In this document: piece by piece, positions 1 through 9,898 of the stretch
How positions within the stretch are numbered: the first letter of the stretch is position 1
Layout: every line of letters begins with the position of its first letter
Assembly (NCBI RefSeq): GCF_011947195.1
Contig: NZ_JAATVY010000035.1
Span: 1-55,697, forward strand
DNA length: 55,697 nt
Source: Planosporangium thailandense
Lineage (GTDB): Bacteria; Actinomycetota; Actinomycetes; Mycobacteriales; Micromonosporaceae
Reading direction: 5' to 3'
Made by a program: the position numbers and the translations under genes
The notes under the pieces: model-generated
What the model was told of the DNA's origin: nothing
The model's database searches: none
Seen by the model: the letters and a program-made list of their open reading frames with translations, nothing else

Positions 1-1
1 G

Positions 2-79
2 GAGGGTGGCGCGCTGCCCGGCAGCGCCGAGCAGCGCGGTGGCGCCCGCTACCAGGAGGACACCGCCGGCGAACACTGA
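2..79 (+). CDS. C-terminal end of an unidentified protein (partial)
   Basis: An open frame enters from the left edge and stops with TGA at 77-79, giving 25 residues ending in EDTAGEH. A strong hairpin terminator begins 14 bases later, which is why I take this as the tail of a real gene rather than chance. The residues are polar and glycine-rich, and no family can be assigned. Confidence 0.45.
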   Translation, partial: EGGALPGSAEQRGGARYQEDTAGEH

Positions 80-93
80 CACGCCAGCCACAA

Positions 94-133
94 GCGAAAC
101 GCCCGCTCCCTGCGAAGGGGGCGGGCGTTTCGC
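94..133. terminator. Strong hairpin terminator
   Basis: GCGAAACGCCCGC pairs with GCGGGCGTTTCGC, with C-rich and G-rich inner bases extending the stem around a short loop. It lies between the left-edge gene and the convergent STAS gene and can serve both strands. Confidence 0.8.
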
Positions 134-199
134 ATGAATGACCGTTGCAGGCCGCGCTGCCGTGCGTGATGGCCGTTGACGCGGCGCCGGCCGCGGTGA

Positions 200-580
200 T
201 CAGGCGACCCGGGATGCGGGGGACGGTACCCGTGCCCGCAGGGTTCTCGGAGAGATGGTGGGCGCCGCCGGGATGCCGAGCATCTCGGCGACCCCCATGA
301 CGGTGAACAGCGTGGCGATGAAGGGGTTGGGCTGACAGATCTGGAACTCGACCGCCACGTCGTCACAGATTCGGGCGGCTGCCACGAGGGTGCCGACTCC
401 GGTGGAGTCCAGGTGCGTCACGCCGGCCAGATCCAAGGTGATCTTGTCGACGTCACCGGTGCTGAGAATTGCGGAGATTACGGCCCGAAGCTCGAGGGCC
501 GTGGCGTAGTCGACCTCTCCGTGCAGGGTGATCAGGGCTTCCCGTTCGCTCTGCCGGCGGGTCTGGATCGACAGGCTCAC
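200..580 (-). CDS. STAS-domain anti-sigma factor antagonist
   Basis: A 126-residue single STAS domain, the size of SpoIIAA/RsbV-type proteins. In that family the protein captures a kinase-type anti-sigma factor and frees a sigma factor, and it is switched off by phosphorylation of one serine. That serine sits in a clear LDSTGVG motif (about residues 57-63), with the preceding strand VDKITLDLAGV as expected. The start is GTG at 580, with GGGAGG upstream on the coding strand. No anti-sigma kinase or sigma factor lies beside it, so the partner is unknown. The last 20 residues are Arg/Pro/Ser-rich and probably disordered. It converges on the gene at the left edge. Confidence 0.88.
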   Translation of the reverse strand: MSLSIQTRRQSEREALITLHGEVDYATALELRAVISAILSTGDVDKITLDLAGVTHLDSTGVGTLVAAARICDDVAVEFQICQPNPFIATLFTVMGVAEMLGIPAAPTISPRTLRARVPSPASRVA

Positions 581-601
581 TGCGTCGCCTCCCGCGTGTG
601 A

Positions 602-616
602 CCACCGATACGGTGG
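602..616. promoter_or_regulatory. Small palindrome upstream of the STAS gene
   Basis: CCACCG-ATA-CGGTGG is a perfect 6-bp inverted repeat 22 bases before the STAS start codon. It could be an operator or a 5'-UTR hairpin; nothing else supports it. Confidence 0.3.
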
Positions 617-707
617 CCCTCTGAGGTGCGGTTAGCGTAGCTGACCCGACCGCAACTGCGCTACGGTCCGTAAATCCGGAGATTACTTATTGTCCGGGAC
701 GAACTAC

Positions 708-1283
708 TCAGGACCGGACGACCGGCTGCCCCTTCAGGGTGACGCCCGCCGACCTCAGCTCCGACAGTGCCTTGTCGACGGTCGCCCGGGCCACCCCGGC
801 CGTCAGGTTCAGCAGCACGGTGGTGTCGAAGCCCTCACGGGCGGCGTCGAGCGCGGTCGCGCGTACGCAGTGGTCGGTCGCGATTCCGACGACGTCGACC
901 GCGTCCACGTCGCGCATCCGCAGCCACGCCGCCAGGCCGATCCCACCGGCGTGCCCCTCGAACCCGGAGTACGCCGCGGCGTGGTCGCCCTTGGTGAACA
1001 CCGCCTCGACGCGGTCGGTGTCGAGATTGGCGTGGAACACCTGTCCGGCCGTACCCGCGACGCAGTGCGCCGGCCACGAGTCGACGAAGTCGGGGTGCTC
1101 GGCGAAGTGCGCGCCCGGGTCGATGTGGTGGTCCTGGGTGGCCACGACGTGGTCCCAGCCGCCGCTGTCAGCCGACAGCGCCTTGGAGATCGCACTCGCC
1201 ACCTCGGCGCCGCCGCCGACGGCCAGGGAGCCGCCCTCGCAGAAGTCGTTCTGGACGTCAACGATGATCAGAGCGCGGGTCAT
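708..1283 (-). CDS. pncA: Nicotinamidase
   Basis: 191 residues of the isochorismatase-like fold. The enzyme hydrolyses nicotinamide to nicotinate in NAD salvage. The catalytic triad is visible: Asp9 in VDVQNDF, Lys98 in FTKGD, and Cys139 in TDHCVRATA. The metal-binding Asp51/His53/His59 set is in TQDHHIDPGAHF. Length and motif order match the PncA family, which is also the activator of the drug pyrazinamide in mycobacteria. Its ATG overlaps the pncB stop by 4 bases (ATGA, 1280-1283), so the two are translationally coupled. The product, nicotinate, is the PncB substrate. Confidence 0.95.
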   Translation of the reverse strand: MTRALIIVDVQNDFCEGGSLAVGGGAEVASAISKALSADSGGWDHVVATQDHHIDPGAHFAEHPDFVDSWPAHCVAGTAGQVFHANLDTDRVEAVFTKGDHAAAYSGFEGHAGGIGLAAWLRMRDVDAVDVVGIATDHCVRATALDAAREGFDTTVLLNLTAGVARATVDKALSELRSAGVTLKGQPVVRS

Positions 1284-2575
1284 GGCGTCTCCTTCGCAGG
1301 CACACAGGTCACCGGGATCGCGGGCTCGCCCTGGGACAGCTTCAGGCCCTCCCAGGGGATCGAGATCAGGTTACGGCGCAGCAGTTCGCGCGACTCGGTC
1401 AGCGTGGGCAGGTCGGCCACCGGTTCGCCGCCGCGCACGTACGGCCGCTGCAGCGCCCGGTCGTGCGGCTGCGGCTCCGCCGTACCCTGCGGCACGATGA
1501 TCTCCTGGGTGGCCGTGCCGGTGGGCTTGTGCCGGCGCACCGCCGTCTTGCGCCCGCCGACCGTGGCCTTGTTCTCCGAACGCTTGACCACCGGCTGGCC
1601 GTCCACCTCGACGAGCTTGTAGACCATCCCGGCGGTCGGCGCGCCGGAGCCGACGACGACGGCCGTACCCGCGCCGTACGCGTCGACCGGCTCGGCGGCG
1701 AGCGACGCGATCGCGTACTCGTCGAGGTCACCCGAGACGATGATCCTGGTATCGGTGGCGCCCAGCTCATCGAGCAGGTCCCGGGACTGCTGCGCGAGCA
1801 CGGACAGGTCACCGGAGTCGATGCGGATCGCGCCGAGATCGGGACCGGCCACCGCGATCGCGTTCCGGATGCCCTGGCTGATGTCGTACGTGTCGACCAG
1901 CAGCGTGGTGTCCTTGCTGAACGTGTCGATCTGCGAGGCGAACGCCGCCTTCTCGTCGTCGTGCAGCAGCGTGAAGGCGTGCGCGGCGGTACCGGCGGTC
2001 GGGATGCCGTACCGCCTGCCGGCCGCCAGGTTGGAGGTCGAGGCGAAGCCGGCGAGGTAGGCGGCCCGGGCAGCGGCGACGGCGGACTCCTCGTGGGTAC
2101 GGCGGGAGCCCATCTCGATCAGCGGCCGGCCCCTGGCGGCGGTGACCATCCGGGCGGCCGCCGACGCGACGGCGCAGTCGTGGTTGAGCACCGACAGCAC
2201 GAACGTCTCCAGCACCACGCACTCGGCGAACGTCCCGCTGACCGTGAGGATGGGGGAGTTCGGGAAGTACAGTTCGCCCTCGGCGTACCCGTCGATGTCG
2301 CCCCGGAACCGGTAGGACCGCAGCCAGTCAGCGGTCTGCTCGTCGACCACCTGCCGGGCGAGCAGCCAGTCGACGATCTCGGGGGAGAAGGTGAACTCCG
2401 ACAGCCGCTCGACGACCCGGCCCGTGCCGGCGACCACCCCGTACCGGCGGCCCAGCGGCAGCCGGCGGGCGAACACCTCGAACACGCACTGACGGTCGGC
2501 GGTGCCGTCGCGCAGGGCGGCCGACAGCATCGTCAACTCGTAATGGTCGGTGAGCAGCGCCGTATCTGAGTTCAC
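1280..2575 (-). CDS. pncB: Nicotinate phosphoribosyltransferase
   Basis: 431 residues. It converts nicotinate and PRPP to nicotinate mononucleotide, the entry step of the Preiss-Handler NAD route. Family landmarks include the N-terminal LLTDHYELTM, the central GTAAHAFTLLHDDEKAAF region carrying the conserved histidine, and the phosphate-binding IRIDSGDL. The start is GTG at 2575; a TAGGCT -10-like box lies 8 bases before it. It is first in a two-gene operon with pncA. In M. tuberculosis pncB1 also lies next to clpS; here two unrelated genes separate them. Confidence 0.94.
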   Translation of the reverse strand: MNSDTALLTDHYELTMLSAALRDGTADRQCVFEVFARRLPLGRRYGVVAGTGRVVERLSEFTFSPEIVDWLLARQVVDEQTADWLRSYRFRGDIDGYAEGELYFPNSPILTVSGTFAECVVLETFVLSVLNHDCAVASAAARMVTAARGRPLIEMGSRRTHEESAVAAARAAYLAGFASTSNLAAGRRYGIPTAGTAAHAFTLLHDDEKAAFASQIDTFSKDTTLLVDTYDISQGIRNAIAVAGPDLGAIRIDSGDLSVLAQQSRDLLDELGATDTRIIVSGDLDEYAIASLAAEPVDAYGAGTAVVVGSGAPTAGMVYKLVEVDGQPVVKRSENKATVGGRKTAVRRHKPTGTATQEIIVPQGTAEPQPHDRALQRPYVRGGEPVADLPTLTESRELLRRNLISIPWEGLKLSQGEPAIPVTCVPAKETP

Positions 2576-2623
2576 GGGTCACCAGCCTAATGCGGCGCGG
2601 CTACGGCTCGGAATCGTGATCGG

Positions 2624-5248
2624 TCAGTCGTCCGCCGGCAGCGCCCGCAGCGCGCCGGCCAGCTCCGACCGGCCGGCCACGCCCAGCTTCGCGTACACCC
2701 GGAGCAGGTGGTTGTCGACCGTGCGCGCCGACAGGAAGAGCTGGTCGGCGATCTCCTTGCTGGGTACGCCGGCCGCGGCGAGCCTGGCGATCTGGCGCTC
2801 CCGGGTGGTCAGCGCCGGCTGCGTGACCACCAGCGTGGGGGACTTCACCCCATCGCAGCGCGCCAGCAGGACGGTCAGCAGCTCCGCGGCCGCCGTGGTC
2901 TGGGGCGCCCGGCTCGCGCGCAGCAGCGGGATGGCGGTCGCCGCGGCCTCCGCCGCGTACATCGACAGGCCGAGGTTGGCGAACGCCTCGGCGGCCGCGA
3001 GCAGGCCACGTCCGTCCCGGTCGGCGGCCGCGCGGGCGTGCCAGGCCATCACCGGTGCGAGCGGCCCCTCCAGCCGGGTGGCCAGCTCCGCCAGGCGCTC
3101 GACGACCTCGTCGGCCCGGCCGAGGCGGACCAGGTCGTGGAGAACGTGCAGCTCGTGGCCGGCGAACCGGTCGGCGCGCAGCCGGCCCAGCAGGTCGGTG
3201 AGCGTCTCGACGCCGGTGCGGGTGTCGCCCGCGCCGATCGCGACCCAGGCCCGGGCCTGCTCGAGCCACGGATAGTGGATGTCCACGGTGGGCCGGTGGC
3301 TGGCGTCGCACTGCGCCATCGCCTGCGCGGCGAGCGTCAGGTCGCCGGACAGCGCCGCGACGTGCGCGCGTTCGGCGAAGGACAGCGGGGCGTACAGCTT
3401 GCTGGTGGCGAGCAGGGCGGCGGCCTGGCCGGCGTACCGGGCGGCGTCGTGTAGCCGGCCGCGCAGCCGGGCGGCCTGGGCGCGGACCAGGGTGACGTAC
3501 CCGGAGCCGAGGCGGAACTCGCCGGCGTCGGCGAGCCCGGCGAACTCGGCGGCCACCATCGTCTGCACCGCGCCCAGATCACCGGCGCGGATCATCGCGG
3601 TGCCGCGGGCCAGCTCGACGGAGAGCTGGATGTGGGGCGCCTGGGGCCGCCACCGCGGAGCGTCCGCCTCGACCGCCGCCATGGCGCGCATCGTCTGCAC
3701 AAATGCGCCACGCGCGGCGTGCAGCTGGGCAATCGTGGTGGCGGCGATCGCCCGCGCGCCCGCGGCGCTTTCGGCGTCGTCGAGCACGCCCTGCGCGAGC
3801 TCGAGCGCGGTCTCGTGCTCGCCGTGGTGCAGGCGCATCACGGACTCGATGGCCCGGGTCCACGACTGGGCGCACGGCGCGGCCAGCAGTGCGCCCTCCT
3901 TGGCCAGCTGCTCGCGCGCGCACTCCTCGGCCAGGCCCCAGTACGAGATGACCGCCCGGATGCACAGCCAGGTGCAGCGCTGCTCGTCAGCGGTGATCAG
4001 GTCGGTGGCGGCGTCGAGGACCGCCAGGGCGTCGGCCGGCTGGTCGGCCAGCATCAGCAGCGTGGCGAGCGTCTCGGCGGCGTCGGCGCCCGCCCCGGTG
4101 CTCCACGCCGCGCGCGCCAGCCGGATCGCCAGCGGGATGTCGTAGCCGGCGAACGCCAGCCGGGCGGCGTCGAGCAGTTGGCGCGGATCGGCGGCGGTGT
4201 CGCTGTCGAGACGCCAGACCGCGACCCGCAGCAGGTCGTCGCGGCGGCGGGCGCCGACCGCCTCGACCAGGCCGGCGAGGTCGGCCAGCAGCCGCCGCAG
4301 CCGGGTCACCGGACAGCGCTGGCGCACGACCTCCCCGTACAGCGGGTGCGCCAGCCGGACGTTGGCCCGCCGGTCGTCCTGCACGACGCGGATGAGCTGG
4401 CGCTCCTCGGCGGTCTCCACGGCGGCGGCGTCGGTGGCCCGTACGAGCAGCGGCAGGCCGATCGGCTCGCCGAACGCCACGAGCTCCAGCACCGTGCGTA
4501 CCTCAGGGGTGAGCTGGCCGATGCGGGCGTCGATCACCTCGGTCAGCGTCGGCACCAGCTCGAACCGGCCGGTCCAGCGCCACACGCCGTACGAGGCGTC
4601 GAGATCCCCGCTGGAGCGCGCCGCGAGGACCAGCTCACGCAGCAGCAGCGCGTTGCCCTGGGACAGCTGCCACAGCCGGTCGATCGACGCGGAGTCGACC
4701 GGCCCGCCGAGCACCTGGGCGAGCAGGTCGGCGACCTCCGCCTGGGTGAGCGGCCCCAGCTCGACCCGTTCGACAAGATCGTCCGTCCACAGTGCGCGGA
4801 CCGGGTCGGGCACCCGCTCGCCGGTGCGGATCGTCGCGAGCACGGTCGCGTGCTCGCTGCGTGCGAGGTAGTAGACCAGCGTCGCGGACAGGGGATCGAG
4901 CAGGTGGGCGTCGTCGATCGCGAGCACCATCGGGCGTCCGCCGGCCTGCTGGCGCAGCGCGTCGACGGCCCAGCGCAGCAGGCCGGAGGTGGAGGCGGGG
5001 GCCGGCTGGTCGGCGGGCAGCATCTGGGACAGACCGCCCAGCGGGAGCCCGGCCGTCGCCGCGTTAGCCGTGGTCGACCAGACCGACAGGCGCTCGGTGT
5101 CCAGGCGGGCGACACCTTCGCGGAGCAGCCGGCTCTTGCCGATCCCGGCGGTGCCACCCACGATCAGGCCGCGGCCGGTGGCGCCCGCGGCCGCCTCGGT
5201 CAGCCGGGACAGCTCATCACCGCGCCCGACGAAACTCCACGGAGGCAC
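2624..5248 (-). CDS. LuxR-family ATPase regulator (LAL type)
   Basis: 874 residues, the usual size of large ATP-binding LuxR regulators. An N-terminal AAA/STAND ATPase carries a Walker A (GGTAGIGKSRLL, about residues 31-42) and a Walker B-like hhhhDDAH (LAIDDAHLLD, near 113). A long alanine/leucine-rich helical middle looks like TPR-type repeats. The C-terminus (about 815-865) is a GerE/LuxR helix-turn-helix: LTTRERQIARLAAAG, then SARTVDNHLLRVYAKLGV. LAL proteins activate carbon-use or secondary-metabolite genes on sensing a small molecule. The neighbouring pncB does not reveal the ligand. Confidence 0.9.
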   Translation of the reverse strand: MPPWSFVGRGDELSRLTEAAAGATGRGLIVGGTAGIGKSRLLREGVARLDTERLSVWSTTANAATAGLPLGGLSQMLPADQPAPASTSGLLRWAVDALRQQAGGRPMVLAIDDAHLLDPLSATLVYYLARSEHATVLATIRTGERVPDPVRALWTDDLVERVELGPLTQAEVADLLAQVLGGPVDSASIDRLWQLSQGNALLLRELVLAARSSGDLDASYGVWRWTGRFELVPTLTEVIDARIGQLTPEVRTVLELVAFGEPIGLPLLVRATDAAAVETAEERQLIRVVQDDRRANVRLAHPLYGEVVRQRCPVTRLRRLLADLAGLVEAVGARRRDDLLRVAVWRLDSDTAADPRQLLDAARLAFAGYDIPLAIRLARAAWSTGAGADAAETLATLLMLADQPADALAVLDAATDLITADEQRCTWLCIRAVISYWGLAEECAREQLAKEGALLAAPCAQSWTRAIESVMRLHHGEHETALELAQGVLDDAESAAGARAIAATTIAQLHAARGAFVQTMRAMAAVEADAPRWRPQAPHIQLSVELARGTAMIRAGDLGAVQTMVAAEFAGLADAGEFRLGSGYVTLVRAQAARLRGRLHDAARYAGQAAALLATSKLYAPLSFAERAHVAALSGDLTLAAQAMAQCDASHRPTVDIHYPWLEQARAWVAIGAGDTRTGVETLTDLLGRLRADRFAGHELHVLHDLVRLGRADEVVERLAELATRLEGPLAPVMAWHARAAADRDGRGLLAAAEAFANLGLSMYAAEAAATAIPLLRASRAPQTTAAAELLTVLLARCDGVKSPTLVVTQPALTTRERQIARLAAAGVPSKEIADQLFLSARTVDNHLLRVYAKLGVAGRSELAGALRALPADD

Positions 5249-5354
5249 GGTCGCAGCATATAGATGTTGCCGTTACTGTGCGCACCCTTGCGACGCGGAA
5301 ACTTTGAGTAGTGGTGCGTCCGTCCTTTGAGTACCGTCTCTCCTGCCCTCGTAA

Positions 5355-5366
5355 GTGACCGCTCAC
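5355..5366. promoter_or_regulatory. TetR-type palindrome GTGA-CCGC-TCAC
   Basis: GTGACCGCTCAC sits in the divergent region between the LuxR regulator and the GTPase gene, flanked by further near-symmetric bases (GTAA on each side, in direct orientation). It resembles common TetR-family operators. No TetR gene is adjacent, so the binding protein is unknown. Confidence 0.35.
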
Positions 5367-5407
5367 GTAACGTTCCGGTGCCGACCGGCACGGGGCCGGT
5401 GGCTGCT

Positions 5408-5482
5408 GTCGGAGGCACTCCGACCCAGATGGTCCGTCGGTGGCACTCCGACCCAGATGCTCCGTCGGAGATCAGCTCCGAC
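5408..5482. repeat. Three inverted repeats at exact 28-bp pitch
   Basis: GTCGGAG-GCA-CTCCGAC (5408-5424), GTCGGTG-GCA-CTCCGAC (5436-5452) and GTCGGAG-ATCAG-CTCCGAC (5464-5482) start exactly 28 bases apart. The first two units share an 18-bp identical run (5414-5431 and 5442-5459). Because 28 is not a multiple of three, the periodicity is not a protein repeat. The last arm ends 21 bases before the preferred GTPase start codon, so the array lies in its leader. Confidence 0.75.
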
Positions 5483-5503
5483 CCGAGTCCGGGAGGGCGG
5501 CGC

Positions 5504-7087
5504 ATGAAGTCGGCAGTGCCGCATACGCCGATGATGACCCGCGGAACGGCCGTCTCCGGACCACCGGCCGCGATGTCCAGGGGCAGGGTGGCGCGGGCCG
5601 GAGCGGCGGACGCCGGCGGCGTACCCACGATCGTGATCGCGGGCGCCCCTCGGTGCGGAAAGAGCTCCGTGGCGAACGCGCTGTTGGACGCGCCCCTGCT
5701 GGCGCCGCCGGCCGCCGCCGGCGGCGGGATCGTCCCAGGGTCCCCGGTGACCTGCGCCTACGTGTCCATCCGGCACGGCGAGGAGCCGAGGGCGTACGCG
5801 TACGTGCCGGGCCGCCGCACCCCCCGACCGTTCAGTGTGGACCAACTGCGCGTGGGCGACGCGGGCGCGGTCGTACGGGGCGGGCCCGGCCGCCCGCCCC
5901 GCCGCGTCGAGGTGCTGCACTCCGCCGACCTGTTGCGCAAGGTCAACCTGGTCGACACGCCGGGAGTGGGCGGGTTCGACCGGGTGTACACCGACATCGT
6001 GCTCGACGCGCTCGACGCGGGCGCCGGGCTCCTGTTCGTGACCGAGGCCTCGACCGCGCTCCTGGCCGAGCAGCTCGACTTCCTGGCCCAGGTCGAGCAG
6101 CGCGGTGTGCCCGTGACGTTCGTGCTGACCAAGATTGACTCGTACCCGCAGTGGCCGGCGGTGCTGTCGGCCAACCAGAAGCTGGTGCACGACCACGCGC
6201 CCCGGTTGGCCACTTCCCGGTGGTACGCGGTGAGCACGATCCGCAGCTGCGACGGCGCATCGCCGGCGGCGGTGGAGGAGGCGGCCCGCGGACTCGTCGG
6301 GCTCGGCATCGGCGCGCTGCGCCGGGCGCTCACCGAGCCGGCGCCGGGAGAGCTGCCCGCGGGCCCCGACGGCCCGGTCGGGCCGAGTCCGTCCGGGGCG
6401 GGCGCGCCGCGCGTCGCCGACGGCGCAACCGACGCGCAGTGGGCGCGGGTGCTCGACCGCGAGATCCGGGCGTTCGCCGCCGAGGCGCGCGAGTGGCTGT
6501 CCGGTGCCCTGGCCGCGATCCGCCTCCGCTGCGCCCGGGAGATCAACCGCTCGGACGGCTGCGCGCGGCTGCCGTACGTCATCGACCGTGAACTGCACGC
6601 GCTGTCCGTGCGCGCGACCCGGACCGTTGACGACAGCGCCACGGCGATCATGCGTACGGTGTTCGGGACGATCCTGGTGGCGCCGCCCGACGGGGCGGCC
6701 GTGGAGCGCGTCCGGCGGGCCACCCGGCGCGCGATCCTGGCCGCCGACGGCGGTGCGCCCGAGTGGGACCGGGCCCTGCTGGTCACGTCGACCGGGGGCG
6801 TCGCCGTGACGGCGGGACACGGCGCGGTCGCCGGCTTCGCCGCTGTCGGATCCCGTCCGGCCGGTGACGAGCTGCTGCCGCCGATCGGCGCGGCCCTGAG
6901 CGCGAACTGCTACGGCGGGCAGCCGGGCAACACCGACCGCGGCCGCTGTCGCGACTGGCTCGACCACACGGTCGAGGCGCTCGAGGTCGAGCTGGGGCGA
7001 GAGCTCGCGGAGCGCTTCGCGTACCTGCGGGAAGCGCTCGCGGTTGTGGCCGCCGACACGGTCGATCACGGCGTCCTGCTCACCTGA
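5504..7087 (+). CDS. Dynamin-like GTPase
   Basis: 527 residues from the ATG at 5504. I prefer this start over an upstream in-frame start at 5327 because GGGAGG lies about 7 bases before it and the phased palindromes fall outside the gene. G motifs are clear: G1 GAPRCGKSS (about 47-55), G3 DTPGVGG after KVNLV, and G4 LTKID. This matches the dynamin/IniA-IniC type GTPases that act on membranes in actinobacteria. Helical regions follow the G domain. No obvious transmembrane segment is present, and the usual second tandem GTPase gene is absent. The exact role is unknown. Confidence 0.75.
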   Translation: MKSAVPHTPMMTRGTAVSGPPAAMSRGRVARAGAADAGGVPTIVIAGAPRCGKSSVANALLDAPLLAPPAAAGGGIVPGSPVTCAYVSIRHGEEPRAYAYVPGRRTPRPFSVDQLRVGDAGAVVRGGPGRPPRRVEVLHSADLLRKVNLVDTPGVGGFDRVYTDIVLDALDAGAGLLFVTEASTALLAEQLDFLAQVEQRGVPVTFVLTKIDSYPQWPAVLSANQKLVHDHAPRLATSRWYAVSTIRSCDGASPAAVEEAARGLVGLGIGALRRALTEPAPGELPAGPDGPVGPSPSGAGAPRVADGATDAQWARVLDREIRAFAAEAREWLSGALAAIRLRCAREINRSDGCARLPYVIDRELHALSVRATRTVDDSATAIMRTVFGTILVAPPDGAAVERVRRATRRAILAADGGAPEWDRALLVTSTGGVAVTAGHGAVAGFAAVGSRPAGDELLPPIGAALSANCYGGQPGNTDRGRCRDWLDHTVEALEVELGRELAERFAYLREALAVVAADTVDHGVLLT

Positions 7088-7168
7088 TCCGCCCGGACAG
7101 TGACGACCACCTCACGGCGATTCGGCGCGGTTGTCGCTATCCGGGATGACACGGGGAAGAATGGCGCT

Positions 7169-7459
7169 ATGGCGGCCCCACAGGTGACCCCGGTCGAAAC
7201 CCCCGACACCACAGAGGTGCCGGCGACCGACCGACCCTGGGTGACGATCGTGTGGAACGATCCGGTCAACCTCATGAGCTACGTGACCTGGGTGTTCCAG
7301 AAGCTGTTCGGCTACAGCCGGGAGAAGGCCGAGCGTTTGATGCTGGACGTGCACCACAAGGGCAAGGCGATCGTGTCCAGCGGCGCCCGGGAGCGGATGG
7401 AACACGACGCGTCCCGGCTGCACGCGTACGGGCTGTGGGCGACGGTGGACCAGTCGTGA
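7169..7459 (+). CDS. clpS: ClpS adaptor of the Clp protease
   Basis: 96 residues from the ATG at 7169; an in-frame start at 7100 would add a tail not typical of the family. ClpS delivers N-degron substrates to ClpC or ClpA. The family core is present: [25 protein letters not shown], then the [12 protein letters not shown] segment, with the Asn-Asp pair that contacts the substrate N-terminus. Its stop overlaps the next start by one base (7459). The protease subunits it serves are encoded 43 kb away in this window (clpP1, clpP2). Confidence 0.94.
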   Translation: MAAPQVTPVETPDTTEVPATDRPWVTIVWNDPVNLMSYVTWVFQKLFGYSREKAERLMLDVHHKGKAIVSSGARERMEHDASRLHAYGLWATVDQS

Positions 7460-7950
7460 TGTTCGTACGGGAAGGCGACGTGTGCGTCGGCCGTTTCGAC
7501 CCGTCCGGGGCGGCCGTGCTCCAGCAGGTGATGATCGAGGTGGTGGGGCTGCTGTCGGAGCGGCTCGACCGCGCCGACCCCGTGGTCGCCAGGCTCTTTC
7601 CAGACATGTACCCGGACGATCCGGACACCTCTGCAGAGCTGCGTCGGTACATGGAAGACGACCTCAAATCGGCCAAGCTCGACCAGGCCGGCGCCATGCT
7701 GGCCGCGCTGCCGCCGGGCGGCGGCGAGGTCCGCCTCGACGAGGAGCAGGCCGAGGTGTGGCTGCGCGGCCTCACGGACGCCCGGCTCGCCCTCGGCCTG
7801 CACCTGGGCCTGCGCGACGACACCGACCTGGTCGAGGAGATGGACGAGGCGGTGCTGCGGGATCCGGTCTCGGTCCGGGCCGCGCAGCTGTCCGTGTACG
7901 CCTACCTGAGCGAGCTGCAGGAGTCCCTGGTCGACGCCCTCATGGGGTGA
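7459..7950 (+). CDS. DUF2017 family protein
   Basis: 163 residues, homologous in position and character to M. tuberculosis Rv1332, which follows clpS. It is highly acidic and helical (LLSERLDRADPVVARLFPDMYPDDP; later LHLGLRDDTDLVEEMDEAVL), with no catalytic motif that I recognise. ATG at 7459 overlaps the clpS stop (TGATG), so it is probably co-translated with clpS. The function is unknown; the fixed linkage to clpS in actinobacteria suggests a role in proteolysis or its control, which is inference. Confidence 0.88.
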   Translation: MFVREGDVCVGRFDPSGAAVLQQVMIEVVGLLSERLDRADPVVARLFPDMYPDDPDTSAELRRYMEDDLKSAKLDQAGAMLAALPPGGGEVRLDEEQAEVWLRGLTDARLALGLHLGLRDDTDLVEEMDEAVLRDPVSVRAAQLSVYAYLSELQESLVDALMG

Positions 7951-7999
7951 CCATGCACACGTGATGGCGCTCACCTGCCACGCGCCGCTGCGGGTTCGG

Positions 8000-8005
8000 T
8001 AATCT
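8000..8005 (+). promoter_or_regulatory. -10 box TAATCT for a leaderless mec mRNA
   Basis: TAATCT is followed by exactly 6 bases and then GTG at 8012, so transcription would begin at or next to the start codon. No ribosome-binding site is visible before the GTG. Confidence 0.6.
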
Positions 8006-8011
8006 GGGCGC

Positions 8012-8503
8012 GTGCTGACCATCGACGCCGCGATCCTCGAAGCGATCGTCGCGCACGCCCGCCGGGACCACCCCGACGAGGCGTGCGGGATCGTGGCCGG
8101 ACCCATCGGGTCGGATCGGCCGACCCGCCATATTCCGATGGAAAACGCCGAGCGTTCCCCGACCTTCTACCGCTTCGACTCGATGGAGCAGTTGCGGGTG
8201 TGGCGGGAGATGGACGACCGCGACGAGGAGCCGGTGGTCATCTACCACTCGCACACCGCCACGGAGGCCTACCCGTCGCGCACCGACGTCGGGATCGCCC
8301 AGATTCCGGAGGCGCACTACCTGCTCGTCTCCACGCGGGAGTCGGAGACCACCGAGATCCGGTCCTACCGCATCGTGGACGGGGTCGTCACCGAGGAGCC
8401 CGTCCACGTCGTCAACGCGGGAGTGGACCAGCACGCCGTCCAGTCCTACATGTTCGGGCAGAGCCCGGCAGCGGTCGACTACGAGTGTCCCGCCGGCAGC
8501 TGA
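8012..8503 (+). CDS. mec: JAMM metalloprotease acting on CysO (Mec)
   Basis: 163 residues of the Mov34/JAMM family. Zinc ligands are visible in HSHTATEAYPSRTD (the H-x-H...S..D pattern, about residues 75-88), and the catalytic Glu is in DEACGIV near residue 24. In M. tuberculosis Mec releases cysteine from the CysO-cysteine adduct. The gene order mec-cysO-cysM is the same here, which supports the assignment. The GTG start has a TAATCT box 6 bases upstream and no ribosome site, so it is likely leaderless. In this genome it may also trim the CysO precursor, because the neighbouring CysO has residues after Gly-Gly. Confidence 0.93.
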   Translation: MLTIDAAILEAIVAHARRDHPDEACGIVAGPIGSDRPTRHIPMENAERSPTFYRFDSMEQLRVWREMDDRDEEPVVIYHSHTATEAYPSRTDVGIAQIPEAHYLLVSTRESETTEIRSYRIVDGVVTEEPVHVVNAGVDQHAVQSYMFGQSPAAVDYECPAGS

Positions 8504-8577
8504 CGCCGCCGCGCGACCGATCCAGCCGTCACCACTGTCCACCCGTCTGCCCGAGTTTTGAGGAGCATCGAGAAATC

Positions 8578-9826
<1,249 letters not shown>

Positions 9827-9846
9827 AGCCCGCGACTGACATCGGT

Positions 9847-9881
9847 GAAGCCACGCCTCCGTGACCGGGGGGCGTGGCTTC
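9847..9881. terminator. Terminator between convergent cysM and membrane-protein gene
   Basis: GAAGCCACGCCTCC pairs with GGGGGGCGTGGCTTC around a 6-base loop. It sits 20 bases after cysM and just before the end of the convergent gene, so it can stop both. Confidence 0.85.
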
Positions 9882-9898
9882 GCTGTCGATGGGCGCGG

